From Marinobacter sp. (GTDB lineage Bacteria > Pseudomonadota > Gammaproteobacteria > Pseudomonadales > Oleiphilaceae), in NCBI GenBank assembly GCA_029264995.1, contig JAJUKC010000005.1, forward strand, positions 1-64,000: 64,000 nucleotides of DNA. Reading direction: 5' to 3'. Numbering within the stretch: the stretch's first letter is position 1; every line of letters starts with the position of its first letter. The notes below the pieces were generated by a model. The model saw only the letters and a list, made by a program, of their open reading frames with translations, was not told the origin of the DNA and made no database searches. This document shows positions 1 through 8,750 of this stretch, piece by piece. A program made the translations under genes and the position numbers.

Positions 1-1
1 A

Positions 2-1627
2 ATCAAAGGCCACGGCAAGATGGTGCGCAACCTGATCCCGGTCGGCACCATTGTTACCTGCATTATCGGCACCCTGGCCGCCCGCTGGATCCTGGAGGTG
101 TCCTGGGAAGTGTCCCTGTTGTTTGGTGCCATTTCCGTGGTCACCGGGCCCACGGTGATTGCGCCCCTGCTCCGGGCGGTGCGCCCCACCTCAAAGCTGG
201 CGAACATCCTCACCTGGGAAGGCATCATCATTGACCCGGTAGGCGCACTGCTAGCGGTTCTGGTGTTCGAGGGCATCGTTTCCTGGGGCCAGGGCAATGT
301 TTTCAGCCACTCCCTCTACATTTTTGGCAAAACCCTGCTGGTTGGCTTTGCCATCGGTGCCGCCGCTGGCTACCTGAACGGCCTGGCCCTCAGAAAACAC
401 TGGATCCCCCAATATCTGCATAACGCCGGCACCCTCACCTTCATGCTCGGTGTCTTTGCCATTTCCAATGAACTGGCCCACGAATCCGGCCTGCTTACCG
501 TCACCGTGATGGGCATCTGGATGGCCAACATGAAACAGGTTCCGATCGACAGCATTCTGGAATTCAAGGAATCCCTCAGCGTGCTGCTCATTTCGGCCCT
601 GTTTATCATTCTGGCCGCCCGTGTGGAGTTTGCCGCCATCGCCGAGCTGGGCTGGGGCCTGGTAGCTGTGCTGGCCATCCTCATGCTGATTGCACGCCCC
701 GCCAGCATTTTCCTCTCGGCCATTGGCACCACACTGAACTGGCGGGAAAAGCTGTACCTGAGCTGGATTGCTCCCCGCGGCATTGTCGCTGCGGCGGTCT
801 CAGCGCTGTTCGCATTCCAGCTTGAGCGAATCGGCTATGAGAGTGCCGGCGTACTGGTACCACTGGTGTTTATGCTCATCATCACCACCGTTACCCTGCA
901 AAGCCTCACTGCCCGGCCAGTGGCAAAACTGCTGGGAGTTCAGGAACCGCCTGCCCACGGCTTCCTGATTCTGGGCGCCAACCCGGTGGCCCGGCTGGTG
1001 GCCCAGGCCCTGAAAAAGCATGACATTCCCACCATGCTGACCGACACCAACTGGGAGAACGTGCGTCAGGCGCGCATGGAAAACCTGCCGGTGTATTTCG
1101 GCAACCCGGTGTCGGAACATGCCGCCACGCATATGGACCTGACCGGAATCGGCAACCTGCTGATTCTGTCTCCGTACAAGCAGATGAACAGCCTGGCCAC
1201 CTACCATTTTCTGGACTGGTTTGGAGATGATTCGGTGTTTGGCCTGGTGGAAGGCGACCAGGACCAGCGGGCACGGCTTCAGACCGCAGGCAAGGTGCAG
1301 CGTACCCGAGGTCTCTTTGATGGCGTCAGCTATGCCAAGCTGGCGAGCCTGGTCAGCCAGGGCTACACCGTGAAAACCACGCAGCTAAGCGAAGAGTTCA
1401 GCTACCAGCAGTTTCTGAACCAGTATCAGAACCAGGCCCTGGTGTTGTTCGTACGCGACAGTCGGGACCATATTCACCCGGTCAAGGACATGGAAACCCT
1501 CGAGCCCGGTGACGACTGGGTACTGATCAGCCTGGTTCCCCCACAACCCCAGAAGGAACGTCGGGACCGGGAAGAACCTGCCGGTGAGAAGGGCGACAAA
1601 ACGGCAAGCGGTGCCGCTCCAGCCTGA
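2..1627 (+). CDS. Cation:proton antiporter (CPA1/NhaP-like) with C-terminal TrkA-N-like domain; 5' end truncated by window
   Basis: Multi-TM protein with GPTVIAPLLRAVRPT and WREKLYLSWIAPRGIVAAAVSALFA motifs, then a Rossmann-like segment HGFLILGANPVARLVAQAL; frame stays open to the window start. Confidence 0.85.
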   Translation: MKGHGKMVRNLIPVGTIVTCIIGTLAARWILEVSWEVSLLFGAISVVTGPTVIAPLLRAVRPTSKLANILTWEGIIIDPVGALLAVLVFEGIVSWGQGNVFSHSLYIFGKTLLVGFAIGAAAGYLNGLALRKHWIPQYLHNAGTLTFMLGVFAISNELAHESGLLTVTVMGIWMANMKQVPIDSILEFKESLSVLLISALFIILAARVEFAAIAELGWGLVAVLAILMLIARPASIFLSAIGTTLNWREKLYLSWIAPRGIVAAAVSALFAFQLERIGYESAGVLVPLVFMLIITTVTLQSLTARPVAKLLGVQEPPAHGFLILGANPVARLVAQALKKHDIPTMLTDTNWENVRQARMENLPVYFGNPVSEHAATHMDLTGIGNLLILSPYKQMNSLATYHFLDWFGDDSVFGLVEGDQDQRARLQTAGKVQRTRGLFDGVSYAKLASLVSQGYTVKTTQLSEEFSYQQFLNQYQNQALVLFVRDSRDHIHPVKDMETLEPGDDWVLISLVPPQPQKERRDREEPAGEKGDKTASGAAPA

Positions 1628-1642
1628 CGCTATTCGCAACCG

Positions 1643-2623
1643 TCAGCGGCAGTCGAGTACCAGCTTGCCACGGACGTGGCCGCCCTCCAGCAAAGCGTGG
1701 GCGGCCTGTACCTGATTCAGCGGGAAAGCCTGGTCAATGTGGACCCGCACATCGCCGTCTTCAATGAGCTCGGCAATTTCGTCCAGGTGAAACACGTCCG
1801 GCCTTACGGTCATGCCGTGGGCCCGGAGCCCCATGGCCTCGGCGGCGCTGACAATGTCATCGGCGGTCACGGTGGGAATGGTCACCAGCACGCCGGTTTC
1901 GGACAGGGTATGCAGGGAGCGCTTGCCGGTTTCCCCTCCCGCCAGATCCAGCACCACATCCAGGCCATAGCACTCCTCAGCCACGTCGGTGGTGTGGTAA
2001 TCAATCACTTCGTGTACACCCAGCTCTGCCAGAAAATCCCGGTTGCCGGGCGATGCTGTTGCCACCACGTGGGCGCCACGCTCCAACGCAAACTGAACCG
2101 CAAAGTGGCCAACACCGCCAGCGCCGGCATGAATCAGTATCTTCTGGCCGGACTCCAGCCTGGCCACCTCAAACAGTGCCTGCCAGGCCGTTAATGCCGC
2201 CAGCGGCACGGCGCCGGCAGTCACCAGATCAAGCTCATCAGGTACGATGGCCAACTCATCGGCACGGGCCAGTGCATACTCTGCGTAGGCTCCACCGCCG
2301 GCTGGAAAGCCCACCATGCCCATTACCCGGTCGCCCGGGGCCAGGGTAGTCACGCCCTCAGCAACGGCGACAACCTCACCGGCAGCGTCGTACCCCGGCG
2401 TCCAGGGCAGCCGGTTTTCGATCTGTCGGGCGGCGAATCCAAGCCCCTTTCGGGTCTTCCAGTCAATCGGGTTCAAACCGGCGCCATGCACTCGGATGAC
2501 CACTTCACCTTCCCGCGGCTCAGGCACCGGAGCCTGCGCCACCTGAAGCACCTCCCGCTCACCAAACTCGCCGTAGATCACATGCTGCATGAGGGTTGAT
2601 TCACTAACATCGGTAGGTTCCAT
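1643..2623 (-). CDS. Zinc-type alcohol dehydrogenase / NADPH:quinone reductase family (MDR)
   Basis: GAGLNPIDWKTRKG, GYDAAGEVVAVAEGV, ILIHAGAGGVGHFAVQFA motifs; internal Met (MEPTDVSES) likely start. Confidence 0.85.
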   Translation of the reverse strand: MEPTDVSESTLMQHVIYGEFGEREVLQVAQAPVPEPREGEVVIRVHGAGLNPIDWKTRKGLGFAARQIENRLPWTPGYDAAGEVVAVAEGVTTLAPGDRVMGMVGFPAGGGAYAEYALARADELAIVPDELDLVTAGAVPLAALTAWQALFEVARLESGQKILIHAGAGGVGHFAVQFALERGAHVVATASPGNRDFLAELGVHEVIDYHTTDVAEECYGLDVVLDLAGGETGKRSLHTLSETGVLVTIPTVTADDIVSAAEAMGLRAHGMTVRPDVFHLDEIAELIEDGDVRVHIDQAFPLNQVQAAHALLEGGHVRGKLVLDCR

Positions 2624-2704
2624 GGTTGCCTCCGGAGTGCATGGGGTCAGATGTCCCTCGAAGGGCATCAAGGATGAGACTAGCAGATACTCCCGGCAAC
2701 GGCC

Positions 2705-3175
2705 TTAGCGCGGCAGGCCCCGGCCGCCGGGCACCAGGGCGCCGGACAGAATATCGACGAATGCTTTCGGGGCCCGTGCCGGGCGCTGGGATTTCATATC
2801 AACGCAGGCGTGAGTGGACAGGCCCCGCAACAGGGTTTTGCCATCGGCCCGGCGAATCAGCTGGAACTGTCGGGCCGAGCGGAAACGACCATCCCAGTCA
2901 GTCAACCAGGTGCCCAGCACCAACTGGTCGCCGGCATTGGCGGACATCAGGTAGTCCACGTCGGTGTGGGTAATGGCCATGGCTTTACCGGTTTCCTCGT
3001 GCAGGGCCCAGGTCATGCCCAGACTCTCGATGTGCGCCCAGCTCACTTCCTCCAGCCAGCGGATGTACACCACGTTATTGGCGTGGCCAAGGCGATCGGT
3101 ATCTTCGGCCTGAACCGTGATTTCCAGGGTGAACGGGCCGGGCAAATCCCAGCTCAGGGCGGGGGCATCAGTCAT
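2705..3175 (-). CDS. Acyl-CoA thioesterase, hotdog fold (4HBT/YbgC-like)
   Basis: QAEDTDRLGHANNVVYIRWLEEVSWAHIE motif. Confidence 0.8.
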   Translation of the reverse strand: MTDAPALSWDLPGPFTLEITVQAEDTDRLGHANNVVYIRWLEEVSWAHIESLGMTWALHEETGKAMAITHTDVDYLMSANAGDQLVLGTWLTDWDGRFRSARQFQLIRRADGKTLLRGLSTHACVDMKSQRPARAPKAFVDILSGALVPGGRGLPR

Positions 3176-4263
3176 GGGGTTGCTTCTCCAAGGCCAGGGA
3201 TGGCCTGCAACGGTAGCCGGCCAATACGGTCGTTGTGAAGTGAACCAAAGTATAGAACACCGTCGTGGGGATTAACTGAGGTAATCTCCTGCAGATGGGT
3301 GCCGCGGGTGTCGTGCAGGCTGGTCAGCATCTGGCCGTTGCGGTCGAAGGCGACCACCAGACCGTAGTTCTGGGGCTTGGGCTTCAGGCTGTCCGGCAAC
3401 TTGGCAACCAGATCCTTCAACCAGGGGGACTTGTGCATGGCATCAACCTGGGGATTACGCAGGGTCGGGAAGGCGACCCAATACCGGCCCTCACCATCCA
3501 CCGCCAGGTTATCCGGAAAACCCGGCAGGTTGTCGGCAAACACCTCGGCCCGGCCAGCCTTGGGACCGCTGATCCAGTACCGGAGAATGCGGTATTTCCA
3601 GGTCTCGTTCACCAGTACATAATCGCCCTGAGGGGATACTGCCACGCCATTGGCAAAATGCAGGTTACCTAGCAACACCTCGGTTTTCCGGGTTTTCGGG
3701 TTGTACCGCAACAACCGGCCGTGAGGACGCATCTCCAGCAAGTCGAGTACGTAATCAGGCTGCTGGAAGCGGGAACTGGCGTCGGTGAAATAAATTCGGC
3801 CATCGGGGGCGATCACCACATCATCCGTGAACCGGAAGGGGGTGCCCTCGGCCTCTCGGGTAAGCACCGTGATGTCACCCTGAGGGGTAATGGATAACAG
3901 GCCTTTCCAGGCGTCGGCCACAATCAGGTTGCCGTTGCGGTCAAACACCATTCCAAGGGGCCTGCCGCCGGTTTCCAGCCAGTGTTCCACCGTATCATCG
4001 GGGTGAACACGAACAATCCAGCCGTCCTGGGTGCCGGTGTAGAGCAGACCATCAGGGCCGATGGTAGTGTCTTCCGGGCCGTACACCTCGCCACGGGCAA
4101 GCAGATCCGCCAGTCGCAACCGTTCATTGGGTGCCAGTACACCGGTCATGGCCGGTGGAGAGGGCGCGTCCCAGGCTTTACTGTCAATCGGAGACGGGGT
4201 CAGCAGAAAGCTGCCAAGCAACAAAAAGACAACCAGCAAGCCAACCAGCAACCATTTCATCAT
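3172..4263 (-). CDS. SMP-30/gluconolactonase / strictosidine synthase-like beta-propeller protein
   Basis: N-terminal signal anchor; GPEDTTIGPDGLLYTGTQDG, FANGVAVSPQGDYVLVNETWKYRILRYW motifs. Confidence 0.8.
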   Translation of the reverse strand: MMKWLLVGLLVVFLLLGSFLLTPSPIDSKAWDAPSPPAMTGVLAPNERLRLADLLARGEVYGPEDTTIGPDGLLYTGTQDGWIVRVHPDDTVEHWLETGGRPLGMVFDRNGNLIVADAWKGLLSITPQGDITVLTREAEGTPFRFTDDVVIAPDGRIYFTDASSRFQQPDYVLDLLEMRPHGRLLRYNPKTRKTEVLLGNLHFANGVAVSPQGDYVLVNETWKYRILRYWISGPKAGRAEVFADNLPGFPDNLAVDGEGRYWVAFPTLRNPQVDAMHKSPWLKDLVAKLPDSLKPKPQNYGLVVAFDRNGQMLTSLHDTRGTHLQEITSVNPHDGVLYFGSLHNDRIGRLPLQAIPGLGEATP

Positions 4264-4361
4264 GCGCGCCCGTTCCCTTTTATGATTCTTTGTCCGCAGG
4301 CGACCCGGCGGAAAACTCCGTGTGGCTAACCTTAGCAGACATCACAGGGTTTCTGACAAGA

Positions 4362-5156
4362 TCAGGCCTGTTCCAGAAAACGCCGGCACAGCATGGCAAA
4401 AGCGTCCGGCTTTTCCGCGTGCAGCCAGTGCCCGGTGCCTTCAATGATTTTTAACTCGGCGCCCGGAAACAGGGTACGAATCGTGTCCCGGTGTTTCTCC
4501 TGGATGTAGGCGGAATCCGCACCCTTGATAAAAAGCACCGGTCCCTCAAACGGTCCCTGCCCTTCCGGCGCTGCCGCCAGCTTGTCATAACAGGCATCAA
4601 TGACAGACAGGTTCAGCCGCCAGCGGAAGGCCACCTCGTCGTCGGCCTGTTCCTGGGCCGGAATACGCTCCAGGTTTTTCAGCAGGAACTGGCGCACACC
4701 CGCCACTTCGACAAACCGGGCCAGGCGGGCATCTGCCTCGCTGCGGGATTTCACGCCACGAAGGTCCATCTGCTGCATGCCTTCAAGAATGGCGTCGTGG
4801 TGGGCCTTGTAGGTAACCGGCGAGATATCCGCCACAATCAATGACCGCACCCGCTCCGGATGCCTCAAAGCAACCTGCATGGCGACCTTGCCGCCCATGG
4901 AGTGGCCCAGCAGACTGGCTTTTTCAATACCCTGGGCATCCAGATAGGCAATGACATCCTCGGCCATGGCCGGATAGTCCATGTCGTCGGTATGGGGAGA
5001 GCTGCCGTGATTGCGTTCATCCAGAGCGTGAATCTGCCAGCCGTCTTCAAGCCGACGGGCAATACCGCCCAGATTTTCCAGGGAACCAAACAGTCCGTGC
5101 AGCAGGATCAACGGTTCGCCCTGGCCGGAAATTCGGTGGTTCAGTGCAACACTCAT
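4362..5156 (-). CDS. Alpha/beta hydrolase (YbfF-like esterase)
   Basis: LILLHGLFGSLENLG, LLGHSMGGKVAMQVALRHP nucleophile elbow. Confidence 0.85.
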   Translation of the reverse strand: MSVALNHRISGQGEPLILLHGLFGSLENLGGIARRLEDGWQIHALDERNHGSSPHTDDMDYPAMAEDVIAYLDAQGIEKASLLGHSMGGKVAMQVALRHPERVRSLIVADISPVTYKAHHDAILEGMQQMDLRGVKSRSEADARLARFVEVAGVRQFLLKNLERIPAQEQADDEVAFRWRLNLSVIDACYDKLAAAPEGQGPFEGPVLFIKGADSAYIQEKHRDTIRTLFPGAELKIIEGTGHWLHAEKPDAFAMLCRRFLEQA

Positions 5157-5249
5157 GGTCTGGCAGCCTCCGGTTATCGGATCAAACCGGATACACTACC
5201 ACTGCCAGTTTATGGGGCAAGGGGAAATTGGTGCCAACCCCACGGGCAG

Positions 5250-5273
5250 AAAAAAGCCGGGCAGGGCCCGGCT
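5250..5273 (-). terminator. Rho-independent terminator downstream of the 30-aa ORF
   Basis: Minus strand AGCCGGGC-CCT-GCCCGGCT followed by TTTTTT. Confidence 0.85.
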
Positions 5274-5301
5274 GGAAGGTCACAGACATACGCCTGACAG
5301 A

Positions 5302-5394
5302 TCAGCAATAGAAGATGCTGTCCAGGTATTCAGCGAGTGCCAGAACGTTTTTGCGCTCCATTTCGCTATGGGGTACAAAGATTTCCTGTTCCAT
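5302..5394 (-). CDS. Small protein, 30 aa: MEQEIFVPHSEMERKNVLALAEYLDSIFYC
   Basis: ATG preceded by AAAGTGGAGGTGTTGT (strong SD, good spacing), followed by a dedicated terminator at 5250-5273; too short for the ORF track. Confidence 0.75.
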   Translation of the reverse strand: MEQEIFVPHSEMERKNVLALAEYLDSIFYC

Positions 5395-5421
5395 ACAACA
5401 CCTCCACTTTGCAACGCATTA

Positions 5422-5455
5422 CTTCAACCTGATAGCCAACATGCTATCGTTGAAG
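5422..5455. repeat. Inverted repeat (CTTCAAC-ct-GATAGC / caacat / GCTATC-GTTGAAG) upstream of the 30-aa ORF
   Basis: 13-bp stem with a 2-nt bulge, 6-nt loop, read directly. Confidence 0.7.
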
Positions 5456-5489
5456 CAGTAGCAACCCGTTGACTCACTGTCCCAATCAT

Positions 5490-5519
5490 TTGACATTTTG
5501 TATCAGTCCATCAGATAAC
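5490..5519 (+). promoter_or_regulatory. Possible sigma70-type promoter for the AraC-family gene
   Basis: TTGACA, 18-nt spacer, GATAAC, upstream of likely start at 5541. Confidence 0.4.
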
Positions 5520-5540
5520 AACCGGGAGCAGAACCCAGGC

Positions 5541-6581
5541 ATGCAGCCCCAGACCGAACATCCGGAATTACCCCAGGTGGCGGCGTCCAGCACCCTGGCA
5601 CTGGTGCATTATCTGGAAACAAGGGGCCTTCTGGATCGTGCCCGGGTTGAACAGGCTACCGGGCTGGCACTGGAGACCTTGAAAGATCCGGATCTGCGGG
5701 TACCCGCCTCTGCCCACTACCGTTTGTGGGAACTGGCCGAGCAACTGACCGCCGATCCGGGCGTCGGCCTTCATGCCGGCCAGGTCATCGACCCCGAGCG
5801 CATGGGGCTGGTCGGCCATGTGTTCTTCAACTGCGATACTCTGGGCGAAGCCGTGGTCCAGTATGTCCGGTTGCACCGACTGATCAACGAGTCGGTCACC
5901 CTGAGTTTTGAGCAAACCCCGGATCAGGCCATCCTGACCTGGCAGCCGGATCATCCGGATCATTACTGTCGCCAGGACATGGACCGCACCCTGGCCGCTG
6001 CCCTGTGCCGGACCCGGCATTTTATCCATCGCGGTATCGAGGCTGATTGGCTGGAAATTGCCCACCCGGAGCCGGCGTACGCCGATGAATATCGCAAACT
6101 GTTCGGTGGTACCGTCCATTTTGGCTGTGGCATTACCCGCATGGCATTTGACAGCAAGCATCTGGGCCACCCCATCCCGCACCGCAATCCCTACGTTTAC
6201 TCAGCGGTGCTGAAACAGGTCAATGCGGTTATGGCCAGGCTACAGACCCGCCGCTCGTTCAGCCGCAAGGTGCGACGGCTCATTTCCCGCCAGATGGCCA
6301 CCGACCGGATTGATGCCGACACCCTGGCCCGGCAGTGCCATATGAGCCGCCAGACCCTGTACCGAAAACTCAAGAAAGAAGGCATGAGTTTCCACGACCT
6401 GGTGGAGCAGGTCCGCAAGGACAAGGCCCTACGCTATGTCGCCGACGACCAATACGCGCTTGGCGAAATCGCCTTTCTTCTGGGGTTCTCCGAGCTGAGT
6501 GCCTTCAGCCGTGCGTTCAAGCGCTGGACCGGTGTTGCCCCGGCCCAGTTCCGGGCCAGTCATCAGGGGCGCGAGTCATGA
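5541..6581 (+). CDS. AraC-family transcriptional regulator (arabinose-binding-like N-terminal domain)
   Basis: C-terminal HTH: IDADTLARQCHMSRQTLYRKLKKEGMSFHDLVEQVRKDKALRYV...FSELSAFSRAFKRWTGVAPAQFR. Confidence 0.9.
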   Translation: MQPQTEHPELPQVAASSTLALVHYLETRGLLDRARVEQATGLALETLKDPDLRVPASAHYRLWELAEQLTADPGVGLHAGQVIDPERMGLVGHVFFNCDTLGEAVVQYVRLHRLINESVTLSFEQTPDQAILTWQPDHPDHYCRQDMDRTLAAALCRTRHFIHRGIEADWLEIAHPEPAYADEYRKLFGGTVHFGCGITRMAFDSKHLGHPIPHRNPYVYSAVLKQVNAVMARLQTRRSFSRKVRRLISRQMATDRIDADTLARQCHMSRQTLYRKLKKEGMSFHDLVEQVRKDKALRYVADDQYALGEIAFLLGFSELSAFSRAFKRWTGVAPAQFRASHQGRES

Positions 6582-8014
6582 TTTCAGAAAACCTTTCGCT
6601 GCTGGCCATTCCCCTGGCGGCGCTGTACCTGGCGGCGCTGGCCTGTATTTATCGCATCCTGCTCACCTATCGTACGGCCCAGGGTGCCATTGCCTGGATT
6701 CTCGCACTGGTGGGCCTGCCCTACATTGCCGTGCCCATGTTCCTGCTGTTTGGCCGCTATCGCTTTGGTGGTTACGTCAAGGCGCGCCGCATAGGCGATG
6801 AATCCCTCACCAACCTGTTGGATCAGTTTGAAAGCCAGACCACCTCCATCACCAATCCGGGCCAGGAGCATTTCAGCGATGAGCTGCCGGTGCTGTGCAA
6901 GCTCGGCCGGCAACCGTTCACCAGCGGCAACCGGTGCACGCTTCTGAGAGACGGCGAAGCCACCTTCGAAGCCTTGTTCGATGCCATGGAAGACGCCCGC
7001 CACTACCTGCTGCTGGAGTTCTATATTGTCCGCTCAGACCGGGTCGGCCAGCGCATCAAGGCCATCCTTGAACGCAAGCTGGCCCAAGGCGTGGAGGTCT
7101 GGTTCCTGTACGACGATATTGGCAGCGCGTTTCTGTCCCGCAAATGGCTGAATGAACTCTCAGCCGCCGGCGCCCGCATCGCCTCGTTTGGTGACGGCAA
7201 TATCCGGCGCCGGCGCTTCCAGATCAACTTCCGTAATCACCGCAAGCTCCTGGTCTGCGATGGCAAGGTCGGCTTTGTCGGCGGCATCAACCTGGGCGAC
7301 GAATACCTGGGCACCGCCATGGACCAGGAGCCCTGGCGCGACACCCATTGCCGGATAGAAGGGCCGGCGGTCACCGGCCTCCAGCTGGCCTGGCTGGAAG
7401 ACTGGAACTGGGCCAGCAATACCCGGCCGGAGCTGAACTGGGCGTCCATGTCGTCGCCTCCCGGCGACCAGGAAGTGCTGGTGTTGCCCACCGGCCCGGC
7501 AGACACCTGGGAAACCTGCACGCTGTTCTTCCTGAACTGCATCAACAACGCCCGCACCCGGATCTGGATTGCCTCGCCCTATTTCGTGCCGGATTTCCAG
7601 ATTATGAATGCCCTGCAGCTGGCGGCATTGAGGGGGGTAGATGTTCGCATCCTGATCCCGGAGAAAACCGACAGTCCACTGGTTCGCCTGGCCGCCTATT
7701 CCTACCTGGTACAGGCCAGTCAGGCCGGCATCGGCATCTATCGTTACCAGCCCGGCTTCATGCACCAGAAAGTGGTTCTGGTGGACAGCCGCTACGCTGC
7801 CATTGGCACTGCCAACCTGGACAACCGTTCCATGCGTCTGAACTTCGAGATTACCGCCGTTAACACCAGCCCGGCGTTCATCCGGCAGGTGGAAACCATG
7901 CTGGAGGAAGATCTGGGGGCCAGCCGGCGCATGACCGAAAACGACTATCGCCAGCGCTCCATCCTGTTCCGGCTGGGCTGCCGGGCGGTACGACTATTGG
8001 CGCCCCTGCTTTGA
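6578..8014 (+). CDS. cls: Cardiolipin synthase (phospholipase D superfamily)
   Basis: Two HKD motifs (NHRKLLVCDGKVGFVGGINLGDEY; MHQKVVLVDSRYAAIGTANLDNRS); ATGA overlap with preceding gene. Confidence 0.9.
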   Translation: MISENLSLLAIPLAALYLAALACIYRILLTYRTAQGAIAWILALVGLPYIAVPMFLLFGRYRFGGYVKARRIGDESLTNLLDQFESQTTSITNPGQEHFSDELPVLCKLGRQPFTSGNRCTLLRDGEATFEALFDAMEDARHYLLLEFYIVRSDRVGQRIKAILERKLAQGVEVWFLYDDIGSAFLSRKWLNELSAAGARIASFGDGNIRRRRFQINFRNHRKLLVCDGKVGFVGGINLGDEYLGTAMDQEPWRDTHCRIEGPAVTGLQLAWLEDWNWASNTRPELNWASMSSPPGDQEVLVLPTGPADTWETCTLFFLNCINNARTRIWIASPYFVPDFQIMNALQLAALRGVDVRILIPEKTDSPLVRLAAYSYLVQASQAGIGIYRYQPGFMHQKVVLVDSRYAAIGTANLDNRSMRLNFEITAVNTSPAFIRQVETMLEEDLGASRRMTENDYRQRSILFRLGCRAVRLLAPLL

Positions 8015-8078
8015 TCTGGCCCCGGGCGGGCGCTTGTGCGAACATGAGCGCTCGACTGATGCTGTAAACGACCATTTC

Positions 8079-8738
8079 ATGAACGCATTCAAGCCCAGAG
8101 AAACTCTGACCGAGCAGGTCGCTCGTCACATTGAAAACCTGATTGCCTTCGAGCAACTCCGTTCCGGCGAGCGCATCTATGAAAGTGCCATGGCCAAACA
8201 GATGGATGTCAGCCACGGCTCCATCCGGGAAGGCCTGCTGCTGCTGGAGAAGCGCCACCTGGTGCGTAACGTGCCCCGCAAGGGCGCGTTTGTCACCCCC
8301 CTGGACGAGCACTTTGTCCGCAGTCTCTACGAGACCCTGGAACTGTACCTGACCCACACCGGGCGAAAGCTGGTGCGTCAGTGGCAGCCGGCTGACATGC
8401 AGCGGCTGGAATCGCTGTACGAGCAGATGCGTGACCGCTTCCAGAAAAATGATCTGATGGCGTTTCTGGAGCTGGGGATTGAATACACCAAGGCCTCATT
8501 GGCGTACGCCGACAATTACTTTATTGTCTCTGCCATTGAGGATCTCTGGCCCTCAGCCAAGCGCTGCGCCTTTGTCGCCTTTCGCCATGGCGGCACACAG
8601 GTTCTGGAAGACAACCTGGCGCATATGGAAGAGTCCATCCAGGTGATACGGGAACGAGACGAACAGGCCCTGGCCGATATCCTGCACCGTTATGCCGTGC
8701 AGCAGTGTGAGCAGGTGCTGTCCGCTCTGAATCACTGA
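8079..8738 (+). CDS. GntR-family (FadR/VanR-type) transcriptional regulator
   Basis: ETLTEQVARHIENLIAFEQLRSGERIYESAMAKQMDVSHGSIREGLLLLEKRHLV winged HTH. Confidence 0.85.
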   Translation: MNAFKPRETLTEQVARHIENLIAFEQLRSGERIYESAMAKQMDVSHGSIREGLLLLEKRHLVRNVPRKGAFVTPLDEHFVRSLYETLELYLTHTGRKLVRQWQPADMQRLESLYEQMRDRFQKNDLMAFLELGIEYTKASLAYADNYFIVSAIEDLWPSAKRCAFVAFRHGGTQVLEDNLAHMEESIQVIRERDEQALADILHRYAVQQCEQVLSALNH

Positions 8739-8750
8739 TACCGCGAAAAC

